64,000 nt of DNA from Leifsonia sp. EB41 (GTDB lineage: Bacteria; Actinomycetota; Actinomycetes; Actinomycetales; Microbacteriaceae), in contig NZ_JBGCCJ010000001.1 of assembly GCF_041262565.1 (NCBI RefSeq), positions 1,550,001-1,614,000 of the forward strand, written 5' to 3'. Positions 8,374-15,188 of the stretch are shown one piece after another (position 1 is the stretch's first letter; the number at the start of each line of letters is the position of its first letter). Both the position numbers and the translations under genes were made by a program. Under the pieces are notes generated by a model, which was given only the letters and a program-made list of their open reading frames with translations, did not search any database and had not been told where the DNA came from.

Positions 8374-9054
8374 TCACGCCGCCGTCCGGCAGACCAGCAC
8401 GGTCATCCGCTTCCGGCGGGTGAACCCCAGCCGCTCGTACACCGCGACCGCCCGCTCGTTCACGGTCTCGACGTGCAGGAACGGCCGCTCGCCGCGGTCG
8501 ACGATGCCGCGCATGACGGCGAGCATGACCTGGACCGCGAAGCCGCGGCCTCGCCACTCCGGGTCGGAGCAGACCGCGCTGACCTCGCACCAGCCGTCGG
8601 GGCGCATCCGCTGGCCGGCCATCGCGGCGAGGCGGTCGCCGACGCGGACGCCGTGGTAGCCGCCGAAGTCGATCGTGCGCGGGAGGAACGGGCCGGGCCT
8701 GGTGCGCTCGACCAGGTCGAGCGCCTCCGCGACGTCGTCCTCCCCGAGCGGGACGAGGCGCGCGTCGTCCCCGAGCGCGGGCGGCGCCGGGAGGTCGGCG
8801 CCCTCGAACACGTACTGGTAGCAGTCGTATCCGGCGACGGCCTCCCAGCCCTCCGGCGCCCCGTCGGCGAACACGCCCAGCGTCGTGCCAGGCCCGACGA
8901 GACCGGCCAGGCGGCCCCAGTCCGCGTCGCTGCCCCGGTCGGCGACCGACGCGAACGGCGACATGTCCGACGGGTAGCGGCGGGCCCGGTCGTCCCCGAC
9001 CGCGAGGGCCGCGTGCGGGCCGGTGAGGGCGTTCCAGGCGGGGTCGTCGAGCAC
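8374..9054 (-). CDS. GNAT family N-acetyltransferase
   Basis: A 226-residue protein whose C-terminal half is a typical GNAT fold: CSDPEWRGRGFAVQVMLAVM is motif A with the R-G-R-G acetyl-CoA pyrophosphate loop, followed by LHVETVNERAVAVYERLGF, the motif B signature. The N-terminal half is divergent and may form a second, degenerate acetyltransferase fold. I chose GTG 9054 because GAGGGG sits 6 nt upstream; GTG 9060 is possible. It is the first gene of the operon and is divergent from the lipid kinase gene. The substrate is unknown. Confidence 0.82.
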   Translation of the reverse strand: MLDDPAWNALTGPHAALAVGDDRARRYPSDMSPFASVADRGSDADWGRLAGLVGPGTTLGVFADGAPEGWEAVAGYDCYQYVFEGADLPAPPALGDDARLVPLGEDDVAEALDLVERTRPGPFLPRTIDFGGYHGVRVGDRLAAMAGQRMRPDGWCEVSAVCSDPEWRGRGFAVQVMLAVMRGIVDRGERPFLHVETVNERAVAVYERLGFTRRKRMTVLVCRTAA

Positions 9055-9147
9055 ATGCACCCCCTCAGCCTCGCACACGCCGGCCCACTCAGGCGTACTG
9101 TCTGGGTCAGCGTCGCGCCGCCCGAGCACGACGCCAGAAGGAGACGC

Positions 9148-10107
9148 ATGAGCAGGGCCGCGATCGTGGTCAACCCGGTGAAGACCGACCCGGAACGGCT
9201 GCGGGAGGCCCTCGCGGCCGCCGAGCGCCGGCACGGCTGGGAGGAGACCCTCTGGCTGGAGACGACCGAAGACGACCCGGGCACGGGCCAGACCCGCCAG
9301 GCGCTGGAACAGGGCGTGGATGTGGTGATCGCGGCCGGCGGCGACGGCACCGTGCGTACGGTCGCCGAGGAGCTGCGCGGCGGCGACACCGCCCTGGCGC
9401 TGCTGCCCTCCGGCACCGGAAACCTCCTCGCCCGCAACCTCTCGCTGACCCTGGACGACGTCGAGCACGCTCTCGACACGGCGTTCGACGGCGCCGACCG
9501 GGCCATCGACGTGGGCCTCGCCGAGCTGCGCGACGGCCGCGACGGCACGGAGCGCCGCGCCTTCCTGGTGATGGCCGGGCTCGGGATCGACGCCAAGATG
9601 ATCGCGGAGACCGACGACGACCTCAAAGCCAAGGCGGGGTGGATCGCGTACGTGGAGGCGATGGGCCGGGTGCTGCGCGACAAGAACGTGCTCCGGGTGC
9701 GGTACCAGCTCGACGGCGGCCGCCCGCACACCCTGCGCGCGCACACCGTCATCGTCGGCAACTGCGGGTCGCTGCAGGCGGACATCCTGCTGCTCCCGGA
9801 CGCGGCGGTGGACGACGGCATCCTCGACATCGTGGTGCTCCGGCCGGAGAGCATCATGGGCTGGGCCCGGATCGTCGTCAAGATCTTCTGGGAGAACGGC
9901 GTGCTGCGCCGCACCAGCGTCGGCCGCCGCCTGATGCGCGACGACCGGGAGGTGCACGCGATGAACTACCTCAAGGGCAAGGAGTTCGTGCTGACCTCCA
10001 GCCGCCCGGAGCAGGTCGAGCTGGACGGCGACCTCTTCGGGGAGGTGAGCTCGATGCGCGTCCGGGTCGATCCGGGCGCGCTGCGGGTGCGCGTTCCCCG
10101 CGAGTGA
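9148..10107 (+). CDS. Diacylglycerol kinase-like lipid kinase
   Basis: A 319-residue protein of the DagK/YegS/BmrU family. The N-terminal catalytic domain has VVNPVK at residues 7-12, the nucleotide-binding GGDGT at 64-68, and LPSGTGNLLARNL, a family signature, near residue 90. The C-terminal beta-sandwich follows with GNCGSLQADILLLPDA and ends near VELDGDLF. It would phosphorylate diacylglycerol or a related lipid at the membrane. ATG 9148 is preceded by AGAAGGAG at good spacing. A strong terminator hairpin lies about 80 bp downstream. Confidence 0.9.
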   Translation: MSRAAIVVNPVKTDPERLREALAAAERRHGWEETLWLETTEDDPGTGQTRQALEQGVDVVIAAGGDGTVRTVAEELRGGDTALALLPSGTGNLLARNLSLTLDDVEHALDTAFDGADRAIDVGLAELRDGRDGTERRAFLVMAGLGIDAKMIAETDDDLKAKAGWIAYVEAMGRVLRDKNVLRVRYQLDGGRPHTLRAHTVIVGNCGSLQADILLLPDAAVDDGILDIVVLRPESIMGWARIVVKIFWENGVLRRTSVGRRLMRDDREVHAMNYLKGKEFVLTSSRPEQVELDGDLFGEVSSMRVRVDPGALRVRVPRE

Positions 10108-10156
10108 GCGGCGCCCGCCCGGTGACGCGGGCGGCGGGCGGCGTATGCTGATGGTC

Positions 10157-10170
10157 CCCGTAGCTACGGG
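10157..10170. repeat. Perfect 14-bp palindrome
   Basis: CCCGTAGCTACGGG is perfectly self-complementary with no loop, so it resembles a dimer-binding site more than a hairpin. It lies between the lipid kinase stop and the terminator, where no gene starts on the plus strand. Confidence 0.4.
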
Positions 10171-10185
10171 TATGGGGAAAATACG

Positions 10186-10219
10186 CCAGAGCCCGGCCGA
10201 GCGATCGGTCGGGCTCTGG
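10186..10219. terminator. Bidirectional terminator hairpin
   Basis: Ten-bp perfect arms CCAGAGCCCG and CGGGCTCTGG enclose a 14-nt loop that can pair further (CCG/CGG). It sits between the convergent lipid kinase and PLD_N-SHOCT genes and can serve both. There is no strong U-tract. Confidence 0.6.
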
Positions 10220-10245
10220 TGCGTTCGGGCACTGCTGCGTTCAGG

Positions 10246-10638
10246 CTAGGCCGCGCCGCGGAGCGCCTTGGCCTTGAGCGACTCGAACTCGGCCGGCGTG
10301 ATCGTGCCGGCGTCGAGGAGCTGCTTGCCCGACTCGATCTCGGCGGCGGGGGAGGTCGTCCCCGTCCCCGCCACAGAACGGATGTAGTCGGCGGAGGCGG
10401 CCTGGGCCTGCATCGAGCCCGCAGCACTGCGCTGCGCCATCCGACCGCCCCGGGCGATCAGGTAGATGAAGGCGGCCAGGAACGGCACCACCACCAGGAA
10501 GACGCACCAGAGCGCCTTGGCCCAGCCGTTGAGCTCTGGGTCGCGGAAGAGGTCGATGAACACCCGGATGAAGATCGTGATGCAGACGAACACCAGGTAG
10601 AACCAGAACGACCAGACGAGGAAATCCCAGAAAGTCAT
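10246..10638 (-). CDS. PLD_N and SHOCT domain membrane protein
   Basis: A 130-residue protein with two domains. The N-terminal part has two membrane helices (about residues 6-28 and 45-67) separated by a short loop, as in the PLD_N (phospholipase D/cardiolipin synthase N-terminal) domain. The last 30 residues, EIESGKQLLDAGTITPAEFESLKAKAL, form a SHOCT domain, a short helical motif often at protein ends. There is no catalytic phospholipase region. The ATG at 10638 begins the first helix directly. Upstream codons in the same frame are non-coding by composition. Function unknown, probably envelope related. Confidence 0.8.
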   Translation of the reverse strand: MTFWDFLVWSFWFYLVFVCITIFIRVFIDLFRDPELNGWAKALWCVFLVVVPFLAAFIYLIARGGRMAQRSAAGSMQAQAASADYIRSVAGTGTTSPAAEIESGKQLLDAGTITPAEFESLKAKALRGAA

Positions 10639-10784
10639 GGCGACTCCGTTCGGTTGGCGCGATGCGAGTGCCGCTCCGCGTGGCCGAACGGTACGACGCC
10701 GCGCCCCGGCTCGGCAAGGGGGCAATCCGGCCGAGGAGGCAGGGCGAAAACCCGCTGTTGCCAAGTGCACTTTTTGGAGGCATC

Positions 10785-10835
10785 ATGCAGCCGAAGGCAC
10801 CACCGCGAGCACACGAGTCGAGCGACGATGCCTGA
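10785..10835 (+). CDS. Candidate 16-residue leader peptide
   Basis: ATG 10785 is preceded at 4 nt by TTTTTGGAGG, one of the best ribosome sites in the window. It opens a 16-codon frame (MQPKAPPRAHESSDDA) that ends 5 nt before the hairpin element at 10841. It could be a leader peptide that controls folding of the hairpin, or a chance frame. No family is recognisable. Confidence 0.3.
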   Translation: MQPKAPPRAHESSDDA

Positions 10836-10840
10836 CCTGA

Positions 10841-10910
10841 GTTCGCGCGCGACCGCCGGATTCCCGCTGTTACGGGGGTTTCCGCGGACGTACCGGGGTC
10901 GCGCGCGAGC
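10841..10910 (+). repeat. Structured hairpin element, copy A
   Basis: Arms GTTCGCGCGCGACC (10841-10854) and GGTCGCGCGCGAGC (10897-10910) pair over 14 bp including one G-T wobble; inside, one unpaired G is followed by CCGG/CCGG. The 33-nt loop contains TTCCCGC, TAC and TTCCGCGGACG blocks. A diverged copy lies at 46322-46392 and keeps the fold with paired changes. It lies 45 bp upstream of the VOC -10 box. It may be a structured RNA or a mobile REP-like hairpin. Confidence 0.65.
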
Positions 10911-10954
10911 GTAACGCCCTGAGCGCGCCGAGAGCGCGCCGACGCGACGGTGGG

Positions 10955-10960
10955 TACCAT
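10955..10960 (+). promoter_or_regulatory. -10 box of a probably leaderless transcript
   Basis: TACCAT ends 7 nt before ATG 10968. No ribosome site is present, so the VOC mRNA probably begins at its start codon. Confidence 0.45.
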
Positions 10961-10967
10961 GCGACGC

Positions 10968-11405
10968 ATGCCCATCACACTCGACAACGTCGGCATCGCC
11001 GTCCGCGACCTGGAGGCCACGATCGCCTTCTTCACCGACCTCGGCCTGGAGGTCGTCGGCCGGGACACGGTCAGCGGCGAGTGGACCGACACCGCCGTGG
11101 GCCTCGACGGCAACCACGCGAACATCGCCATGCTGCAGACCCCGGACGGCCAGGGCCGCCTGGAGCTGTTCGAGTACCTCCACCCCGACGCGATCGAGAC
11201 CGAGCCGACCCTCCCGAACGAGATCGGCATGCACCGCGTCGCGTTCCAGGTCGACGACATCGACGCCGCGCTGGAGATCGCGGACCGGCACGGCTGCCAT
11301 CCGCTCCGCGGCGTGGCCACCTACCGCGACATCTACAAGCTGACCTACCTCCGCGGCCCCAGCGGCATCCTCGTCATGCTCGCCCAGGACCTCACGAAGG
11401 GCTGA
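10968..11405 (+). CDS. VOC (glyoxalase/dioxygenase-like) family protein
   Basis: A 145-residue protein made of two beta-alpha-beta-beta-beta modules. It starts ITLDNVGIAVRDLEATIAFFTDLGLEV, the VOC opening, and the second module begins GMHRVAFQVDDIDAALEIADRHG. Candidate metal ligands are the Glu in LELFEYLHP and a His in GMHRVAF. It may be a lyase, isomerase or dioxygenase; the reaction cannot be assigned. ATG 10968 is preferred over ATG 10959 because a TACCAT box lies 7 nt upstream and the family N-terminus starts here. Confidence 0.85.
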   Translation: MPITLDNVGIAVRDLEATIAFFTDLGLEVVGRDTVSGEWTDTAVGLDGNHANIAMLQTPDGQGRLELFEYLHPDAIETEPTLPNEIGMHRVAFQVDDIDAALEIADRHGCHPLRGVATYRDIYKLTYLRGPSGILVMLAQDLTKG

Positions 11406-11406
11406 G

Positions 11407-11850
11407 TCAGTCCTTCCGAGCCGCCGCCTGCAGCTCGGCGATCTGGGCGCGTGCGGCCTGGACGAGCTCCTCGTTGGTGTTGGCGTGGCCGCCCAAGCCC
11501 CAGCCGCCCTCGACGGCCTCGGTGAGGAGGACCCAGGTGCGCTCGGTGAGGGTGGGGTCGCCCGCGGCCTCCGCGACGATGGCCGTGAACTGCTCGACCA
11601 CCGCGAGCTGCTTCGGCCGGTCGAGCGCTCCGGCGTTGGTCAGCACCTGGACGCGCACGTAGTTCGAGTCGCCGTCCACATTGGAGAGCGCGCCGTCCGC
11701 GAGCTCGTGGACGAAGGCGGCGGTGTTCGTGCGGAACATCGGGATGTCGGGCACCTGCTCGATCACCTTGAGGGTGTCGGCGAGGGTCCTGGCGAGCGTG
11801 TGCGGGTCGGCGAAGGTGCCGGCGGTCGCGTAGACGTCGATCATGGGCAT
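11407..11850 (-). CDS. Tautomerase-family protein
   Basis: A 147-residue protein. The start at 11850 gives Met-Pro-Met-Ile-Asp, leaving Pro as N-terminal residue after Met removal, the catalytic base of the 4-oxalocrotonate tautomerase superfamily. An ATG at 11858 would mask this Pro. Two similar halves are visible (residues 1-65 and 66-130; VRVQVL and WVLLTEAVEGGWGLGG), as in fused or long-chain tautomerases. GAGGAG lies 9 nt upstream. It is divergent from a TetR regulator with a palindromic site between them. The substrate is unknown. Confidence 0.75.
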   Translation of the reverse strand: MPMIDVYATAGTFADPHTLARTLADTLKVIEQVPDIPMFRTNTAAFVHELADGALSNVDGDSNYVRVQVLTNAGALDRPKQLAVVEQFTAIVAEAAGDPTLTERTWVLLTEAVEGGWGLGGHANTNEELVQAARAQIAELQAAARKD

Positions 11851-11891
11851 GGGACTCATCTCCTCGGTTCCGGGGCTGCGCGTCCAGTGTG

Positions 11892-11913
11892 GATTATGAT
11901 GAGCGTCATAGTC
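11892..11913. promoter_or_regulatory. TetR-type operator
   Basis: An imperfect 22-bp palindrome centred on TATGA-N6-TCATA with GA/TC ends lies between the divergent tautomerase and TetR genes. Size and position fit a TetR operator controlling both. Confidence 0.55.
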
Positions 11914-11940
11914 AAGGGTTCCCGACAGAAAGGTCCACCG

Positions 11941-12513
11941 ATGGTCTCGGACGCGAAGGCGCGCATGATCGAGGGCGCGGCCAGGCTGCTGGCCGAGAAG
12001 GGCCTCCAGGAGACGTCCTTCTCCGAAGTGCTCGCCCTCACCGGCGCCCCGCGCGGATCCATCTACCATCACTTCCCCGGCGGCAAGGCGAGCCTGGTCG
12101 CGCAGGCGCTCGACCTCCAGCGGACGCGGTCGATGGCGGTCATCGAGTCGGCCCGCGGCCGGTCGGCGGAGGAGGTCGCAGGGACGTTCCTCGACGCCTG
12201 GCGGCAACTCCTGCTGGTCGCGCACTTCCGCATCGGCTGCTCGGCCGTGGCCGTCGCGGTCGCCGCCGACGCCGATGACCTGCTGCAGCGCTCGGGCGAG
12301 GTCTTCCGCGACTGGGCCGGCCTGCTCGCCGAACTCCTCGCGCTCGGCGGCGTCCCCGCCGACGCCGCGCCGGGCGCGGCCGCGCTGCTCGTCGCAGGGA
12401 GCGAGGGCGGCGTCATCCTCAGCCGCGCGCAGTCCAGCATCGAACCGTTCGAGGCGGTGGCGGGGCAGCTGATCGCTTACGTGCGCGGTCTCAGCGAGCC
12501 GGGCGGCGACTGA
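11941..12513 (+). CDS. TetR-family transcriptional regulator
   Basis: A 190-residue repressor. The N-terminal helix-turn-helix covers about residues 6-52 with the TetR signature SEVLALTGAPRGSIYHHFPGG. The all-helical C-terminal domain, which would bind a small ligand, has an HFRIGC segment and resembles the LmrA/YxaF-like group. It starts at ATG 11941 just downstream of the putative operator and probably represses itself and the divergent tautomerase gene. Confidence 0.9.
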   Translation: MVSDAKARMIEGAARLLAEKGLQETSFSEVLALTGAPRGSIYHHFPGGKASLVAQALDLQRTRSMAVIESARGRSAEEVAGTFLDAWRQLLLVAHFRIGCSAVAVAVAADADDLLQRSGEVFRDWAGLLAELLALGGVPADAAPGAAALLVAGSEGGVILSRAQSSIEPFEAVAGQLIAYVRGLSEPGGD

Positions 12514-12527
12514 GCCGGAAGCAGGGC

Positions 12528-13472
12528 TCAGCCGAGCACGCGCTCCAGGAGGTGCGGGGCGAGGTCCGGCTCGGTCCGCAGCACGACGCGCACGTGCGCG
12601 CCCGTGCGGTCGACGGGTCCAGGGCGCTGCCCGCGCAGGTCGCAGATCGTCTGGCCGCGGCCGGGCCCGTCCGTCGCGTCGACCTCCACCGGGACGGCCG
12701 GCGCGACCACGGCGCGGACGCCGCCGACGACGAGTGCCGCCGCGAGCGGGTCGTGCAGGGCGCTGCTGCGGCGGCCGTACTCGGTGACGTAGAAGTCGAA
12801 GTAGTGGTCGAGCATCCGCCCGACCGCGCTCTCCAGCGGGCCGCCCTCCTCCACCAAGCGGACCCGGTCGGCCTCCTCCAGCACGTTGTCCATCGTGGAG
12901 TCCAGCGGGACCAGGACGATCGGCCACGCCGCGGCGATCACCGCCCGCGCCGCCTCCGCATCGTTGCCGATGTTCGCCTCGGCGACCGGCGTGATGTTGC
13001 CGGGGACGAGCGCTGCGCCGCCCATGATCGTGACCTTCGCGATCCGGGAGGGCAGCGTGGGGTCGCGCTCCAGGGCGCGGGCGAGGTTGGTGAGCGGCCC
13101 GACGGCGAGGATCTGGAGGACGCCGTCGTGCTCGTGCGACAGGCGCAGCAGCATGTCGGCCGCGTCCTCGGCGACGGGCGCTGCTGCAGCGGCCGGGAGG
13201 TCGACGCCACCGAGGCCGTTCACGCCGTGCACGTGCGGCGCGCCGCCGTGGAACGTCCCGGCGATCGGGTGGTGCTCGCCGACAGCGACCGGCAGGTCCC
13301 GCTCGGCCAGCGCCAGCAGGCGGAGCGTGTTGTCGGCCGCCTGGGCCGCGCTGACGTTGCCGCTGACCGTGCCGATGCCGGCGAGCGCGACCTCCGGGGA
13401 GCTCAGCAGATACGCGAGGGCGACGGCGTCGTCCACGCCGGTGTCGCAGTCGAAGTAGAGAGGGAAGGGCAT
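12528..13472 (-). CDS. Inosine-uridine-preferring nucleoside hydrolase
   Basis: A 314-residue enzyme of the IunH/nucleoside hydrolase family that cleaves the N-glycosidic bond of ribonucleosides. The calcium-binding signature DCDTGVDDA is at residues 8-16. Further conserved blocks are GNVSAAQAADNTLRLL, LAVGPLTNLA, IMGGAALVPGNITPVAEANIGNDAEAA and LHDPLAAALV near residue 240. It is a single gene, convergent with the TetR gene and divergent from the TRIC-like channel. It is only distantly similar to the second hydrolase at 16615-17610, so the two may differ in substrate. Confidence 0.9.
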   Translation of the reverse strand: MPFPLYFDCDTGVDDAVALAYLLSSPEVALAGIGTVSGNVSAAQAADNTLRLLALAERDLPVAVGEHHPIAGTFHGGAPHVHGVNGLGGVDLPAAAAAPVAEDAADMLLRLSHEHDGVLQILAVGPLTNLARALERDPTLPSRIAKVTIMGGAALVPGNITPVAEANIGNDAEAARAVIAAAWPIVLVPLDSTMDNVLEEADRVRLVEEGGPLESAVGRMLDHYFDFYVTEYGRRSSALHDPLAAALVVGGVRAVVAPAVPVEVDATDGPGRGQTICDLRGQRPGPVDRTGAHVRVVLRTEPDLAPHLLERVLG

Positions 13473-13547
13473 GACAGGATTCTCCCCTGTCCGGGGTGTG
13501 CGCCGCTCGCCGACGCCCGGCGCCGCGTTCCGTGAGAGGGTGGCCTG

Positions 13548-14168
13548 ATGTCGGCGCCCATCGTCCTGGACCTCCTCGGCACGTTCTTCTTCGCCATCTC
13601 CGGCAGCCTCCTGGCTGCGCGGCGCGGGTTCGACATCGTCGGCTCGCTGCTGCTCGGATCGCTGACCGGCCTCGGCGGCGGCGTGATCCGGGACGTCATC
13701 CTCGGCGTGACCCCGAACGCGTTCGCCAACCCGGTCTACCTGGCTCCACCGGTCGTGGCCGCCATCCTCGTCTACTTCCTGTCCGGCTCGGTGGCGCGGT
13801 TCCCGCGCACCCTGCTGGTGTTCGACGGCGGCGGGCTGGCCTTGTTCTGCGTCACCGGCACCGTCATCGCGCTCGAGCGCGGCGCCAACCCGGTCGCCGC
13901 GGCGGTGCTCGGCGTGACCACCGCGGTCGGCGGCGGGCTCCTCCGCGACGTCGTCGCCAACCGCGACCCGCAGCTCTTCGACCCGCACGACCTCTACGCC
14001 GTTCCCGCAATGCTCGGGGCGGCGGTCGTCGCGGTGGTGTGGAGCGTGGGTGGCTACAACCCGTGGACCGAGACAGCGGCCGCCGCACTCGTGTTCGCGT
14101 TCCGGATGCTGTCGCTGCGGTTCCGCTGGCACGTCCCGCTCGCCGCGGTGTCGCGCCACCCGGCCTGA
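13548..14168 (+). CDS. Trimeric intracellular cation channel family protein (UPF0126)
   Basis: A 206-residue membrane protein with two repeats of three helices each, the UPF0126/bacterial TRIC pattern. Each repeat carries the glycine-rich signature: GLGGGVIRD near residue 41 and AVGGGLLRD near residue 126. Members form trimeric cation channels; in bacteria the role is unclear, with potassium or amino-acid transport suggested. A GAGAGGG site precedes the ATG. A 59-nt hairpin follows the stop. Confidence 0.9.
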   Translation: MSAPIVLDLLGTFFFAISGSLLAARRGFDIVGSLLLGSLTGLGGGVIRDVILGVTPNAFANPVYLAPPVVAAILVYFLSGSVARFPRTLLVFDGGGLALFCVTGTVIALERGANPVAAAVLGVTTAVGGGLLRDVVANRDPQLFDPHDLYAVPAMLGAAVVAVVWSVGGYNPWTETAAAALVFAFRMLSLRFRWHVPLAAVSRHPA

Positions 14169-14182
14169 GGCGCGATTCACCG

Positions 14183-14241
14183 CCGAGGGGCACGTAAACG
14201 CCCTCAAAACGGCGTTTTAAGGGCGTTTACGTGCCCTTCGG
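14183..14241. terminator. Very strong 59-nt hairpin between convergent genes
   Basis: Perfect 17-bp arms (14188-14204 and 14220-14236, core GGGCACGTAAACGCCCT) are capped by a C-A mismatch and a 5-bp AAAAC/GTTTT inner stem with loop GGC, and extend outward by five more pairs including one G-T. It sits between the TRIC-like and ribokinase stops and can end both transcripts. It could also belong to a dispersed repeat family. Confidence 0.65.
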
Positions 14242-14252
14242 GGCCGCGCCTA

Positions 14253-15188
14253 TCAGGCCTCGGTGGCGCGCTCCGCCAGGAACGCCGCGAGCTGCGCGGG
14301 ATCCGGGTAGGACGCCTGAGCGCCGGGATGCGCGGCCGCGTAGCCTCCCACACCGACCGCGGACCGCGCGGCGTCCACCAGGGCGTCGCCCTCCGCCAGC
14401 CGGACGAGCAGCGACCCCATGAAGGCGTCGCCCGCGCCCGTCGTGTCGACGGCCGTGATCCGCACCGCGGCGACGTGCGCGGGGGCCGCGTCGACGTCCA
14501 CGATCAGGCAGCCGTCCGCCCCGCGGGTGACGACCGCACGGGCGATGCCGAGCGCGGCGAACCCCTCGCGCACAGCGGCCGGGTCGGACGCGACCGCGCC
14601 CTCCGCCAGTCCGAGCAGCGCCTCCGTCTCCCCCTCGTTGACGAGCAGGACGTCGGCAAGCGGGACGAGGTCGCGCGCGGCCTCCCCGAACGGCGACGGG
14701 TTGAGCACCACCGTCGCGCCTGCCGCGCGGGCCCGCTCGGCGGCGGCACGCACGGTCGCGTGCGACACCTCCAGGCAGAGGCCGAGCACGGCCGCGCCCT
14801 CGAAGACGCTGTCCGGGAGGTCGTCCGGAGCGAGCGAGCCGTTAGCGCCGGCGGAGACCACGATCGTGTTCTCGCCGTCCGCGGCCACGGTGATGAGAGC
14901 AGTGCCGGTCGCCACGCCGTCCCGGACGGTCACATGGGAGGTGTCCACTCCGGCCGCGGCAACGGCCGAGCGCAGCAGCTCGCCGTTCGCGTCCGCTCCG
15001 ACCGCGCCGACCATCGCGACGTCGCCGCCGATCCGGCCGGCGGCGACGGCCTGGTTGGCGCCCTTGCCGCCCGCGCCGACCAGCAGGTCGCCTCCGGAGA
15101 CGGTCTCGCCCGCACGCGGGAACCGCTCGGTGCGCACGACCAGGTCGGCGTTCAGCGAGCCGACGACGACGATCCTGCCCGCGCTCAT
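14253..15188 (-). CDS. rbsK: Ribokinase
   Basis: A 311-residue PfkB-family sugar kinase that phosphorylates D-ribose to ribose 5-phosphate. Ribokinase signatures are present: GSLNADLVVR at the substrate site, GAGGKGANQAVAAGR near residue 40, LNPSP in the middle, LLVNEGETEAL, and DTTGAGDAFMGSL near residue 250 with the catalytic Asp. Its ATG overlaps the MFS stop by 4 nt (ATGA). It is the last gene of the nucleoside operon and would consume ribose released by the hydrolase. Confidence 0.93.
   Translation of the reverse strand: MSAGRIVVVGSLNADLVVRTERFPRAGETVSGGDLLVGAGGKGANQAVAAGRIGGDVAMVGAVGADANGELLRSAVAAAGVDTSHVTVRDGVATGTALITVAADGENTIVVSAGANGSLAPDDLPDSVFEGAAVLGLCLEVSHATVRAAAERARAAGATVVLNPSPFGEAARDLVPLADVLLVNEGETEALLGLAEGAVASDPAAVREGFAALGIARAVVTRGADGCLIVDVDAAPAHVAAVRITAVDTTGAGDAFMGSLLVRLAEGDALVDAARSAVGVGGYAAAHPGAQASYPDPAQLAAFLAERATEA

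Larger units (their letters stand above)
10639..10967. other. Intergenic region with leader-peptide candidate and hairpin element
   Basis: This 329-bp gap between divergent genes holds a 16-codon frame with a strong ribosome site, the structured hairpin element at 10841-10910, and a -10 box (10955-10960) for the VOC gene. The rest shows no gene that I can support. Confidence 0.6.

Noticed and set aside
8134-9147. Long 5-prime extension of the lipid kinase frame
   Set aside because: It lies antisense to the acetyltransferase genes; ATG 9148 has a strong ribosome site and begins the family N-terminus.
10639-10770. N-terminal extension of the PLD_N-SHOCT protein
   Set aside because: The extension is Arg/Pro-rich and unlike the family; ATG 10638 begins the first helix.
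10841-10910. Hairpin A as an integron attC site
   Set aside because: It has a bulged G like attC sites, but lacks the terminal GTTRRRY/RYYYAAC boxes, and no integrase gene is present.
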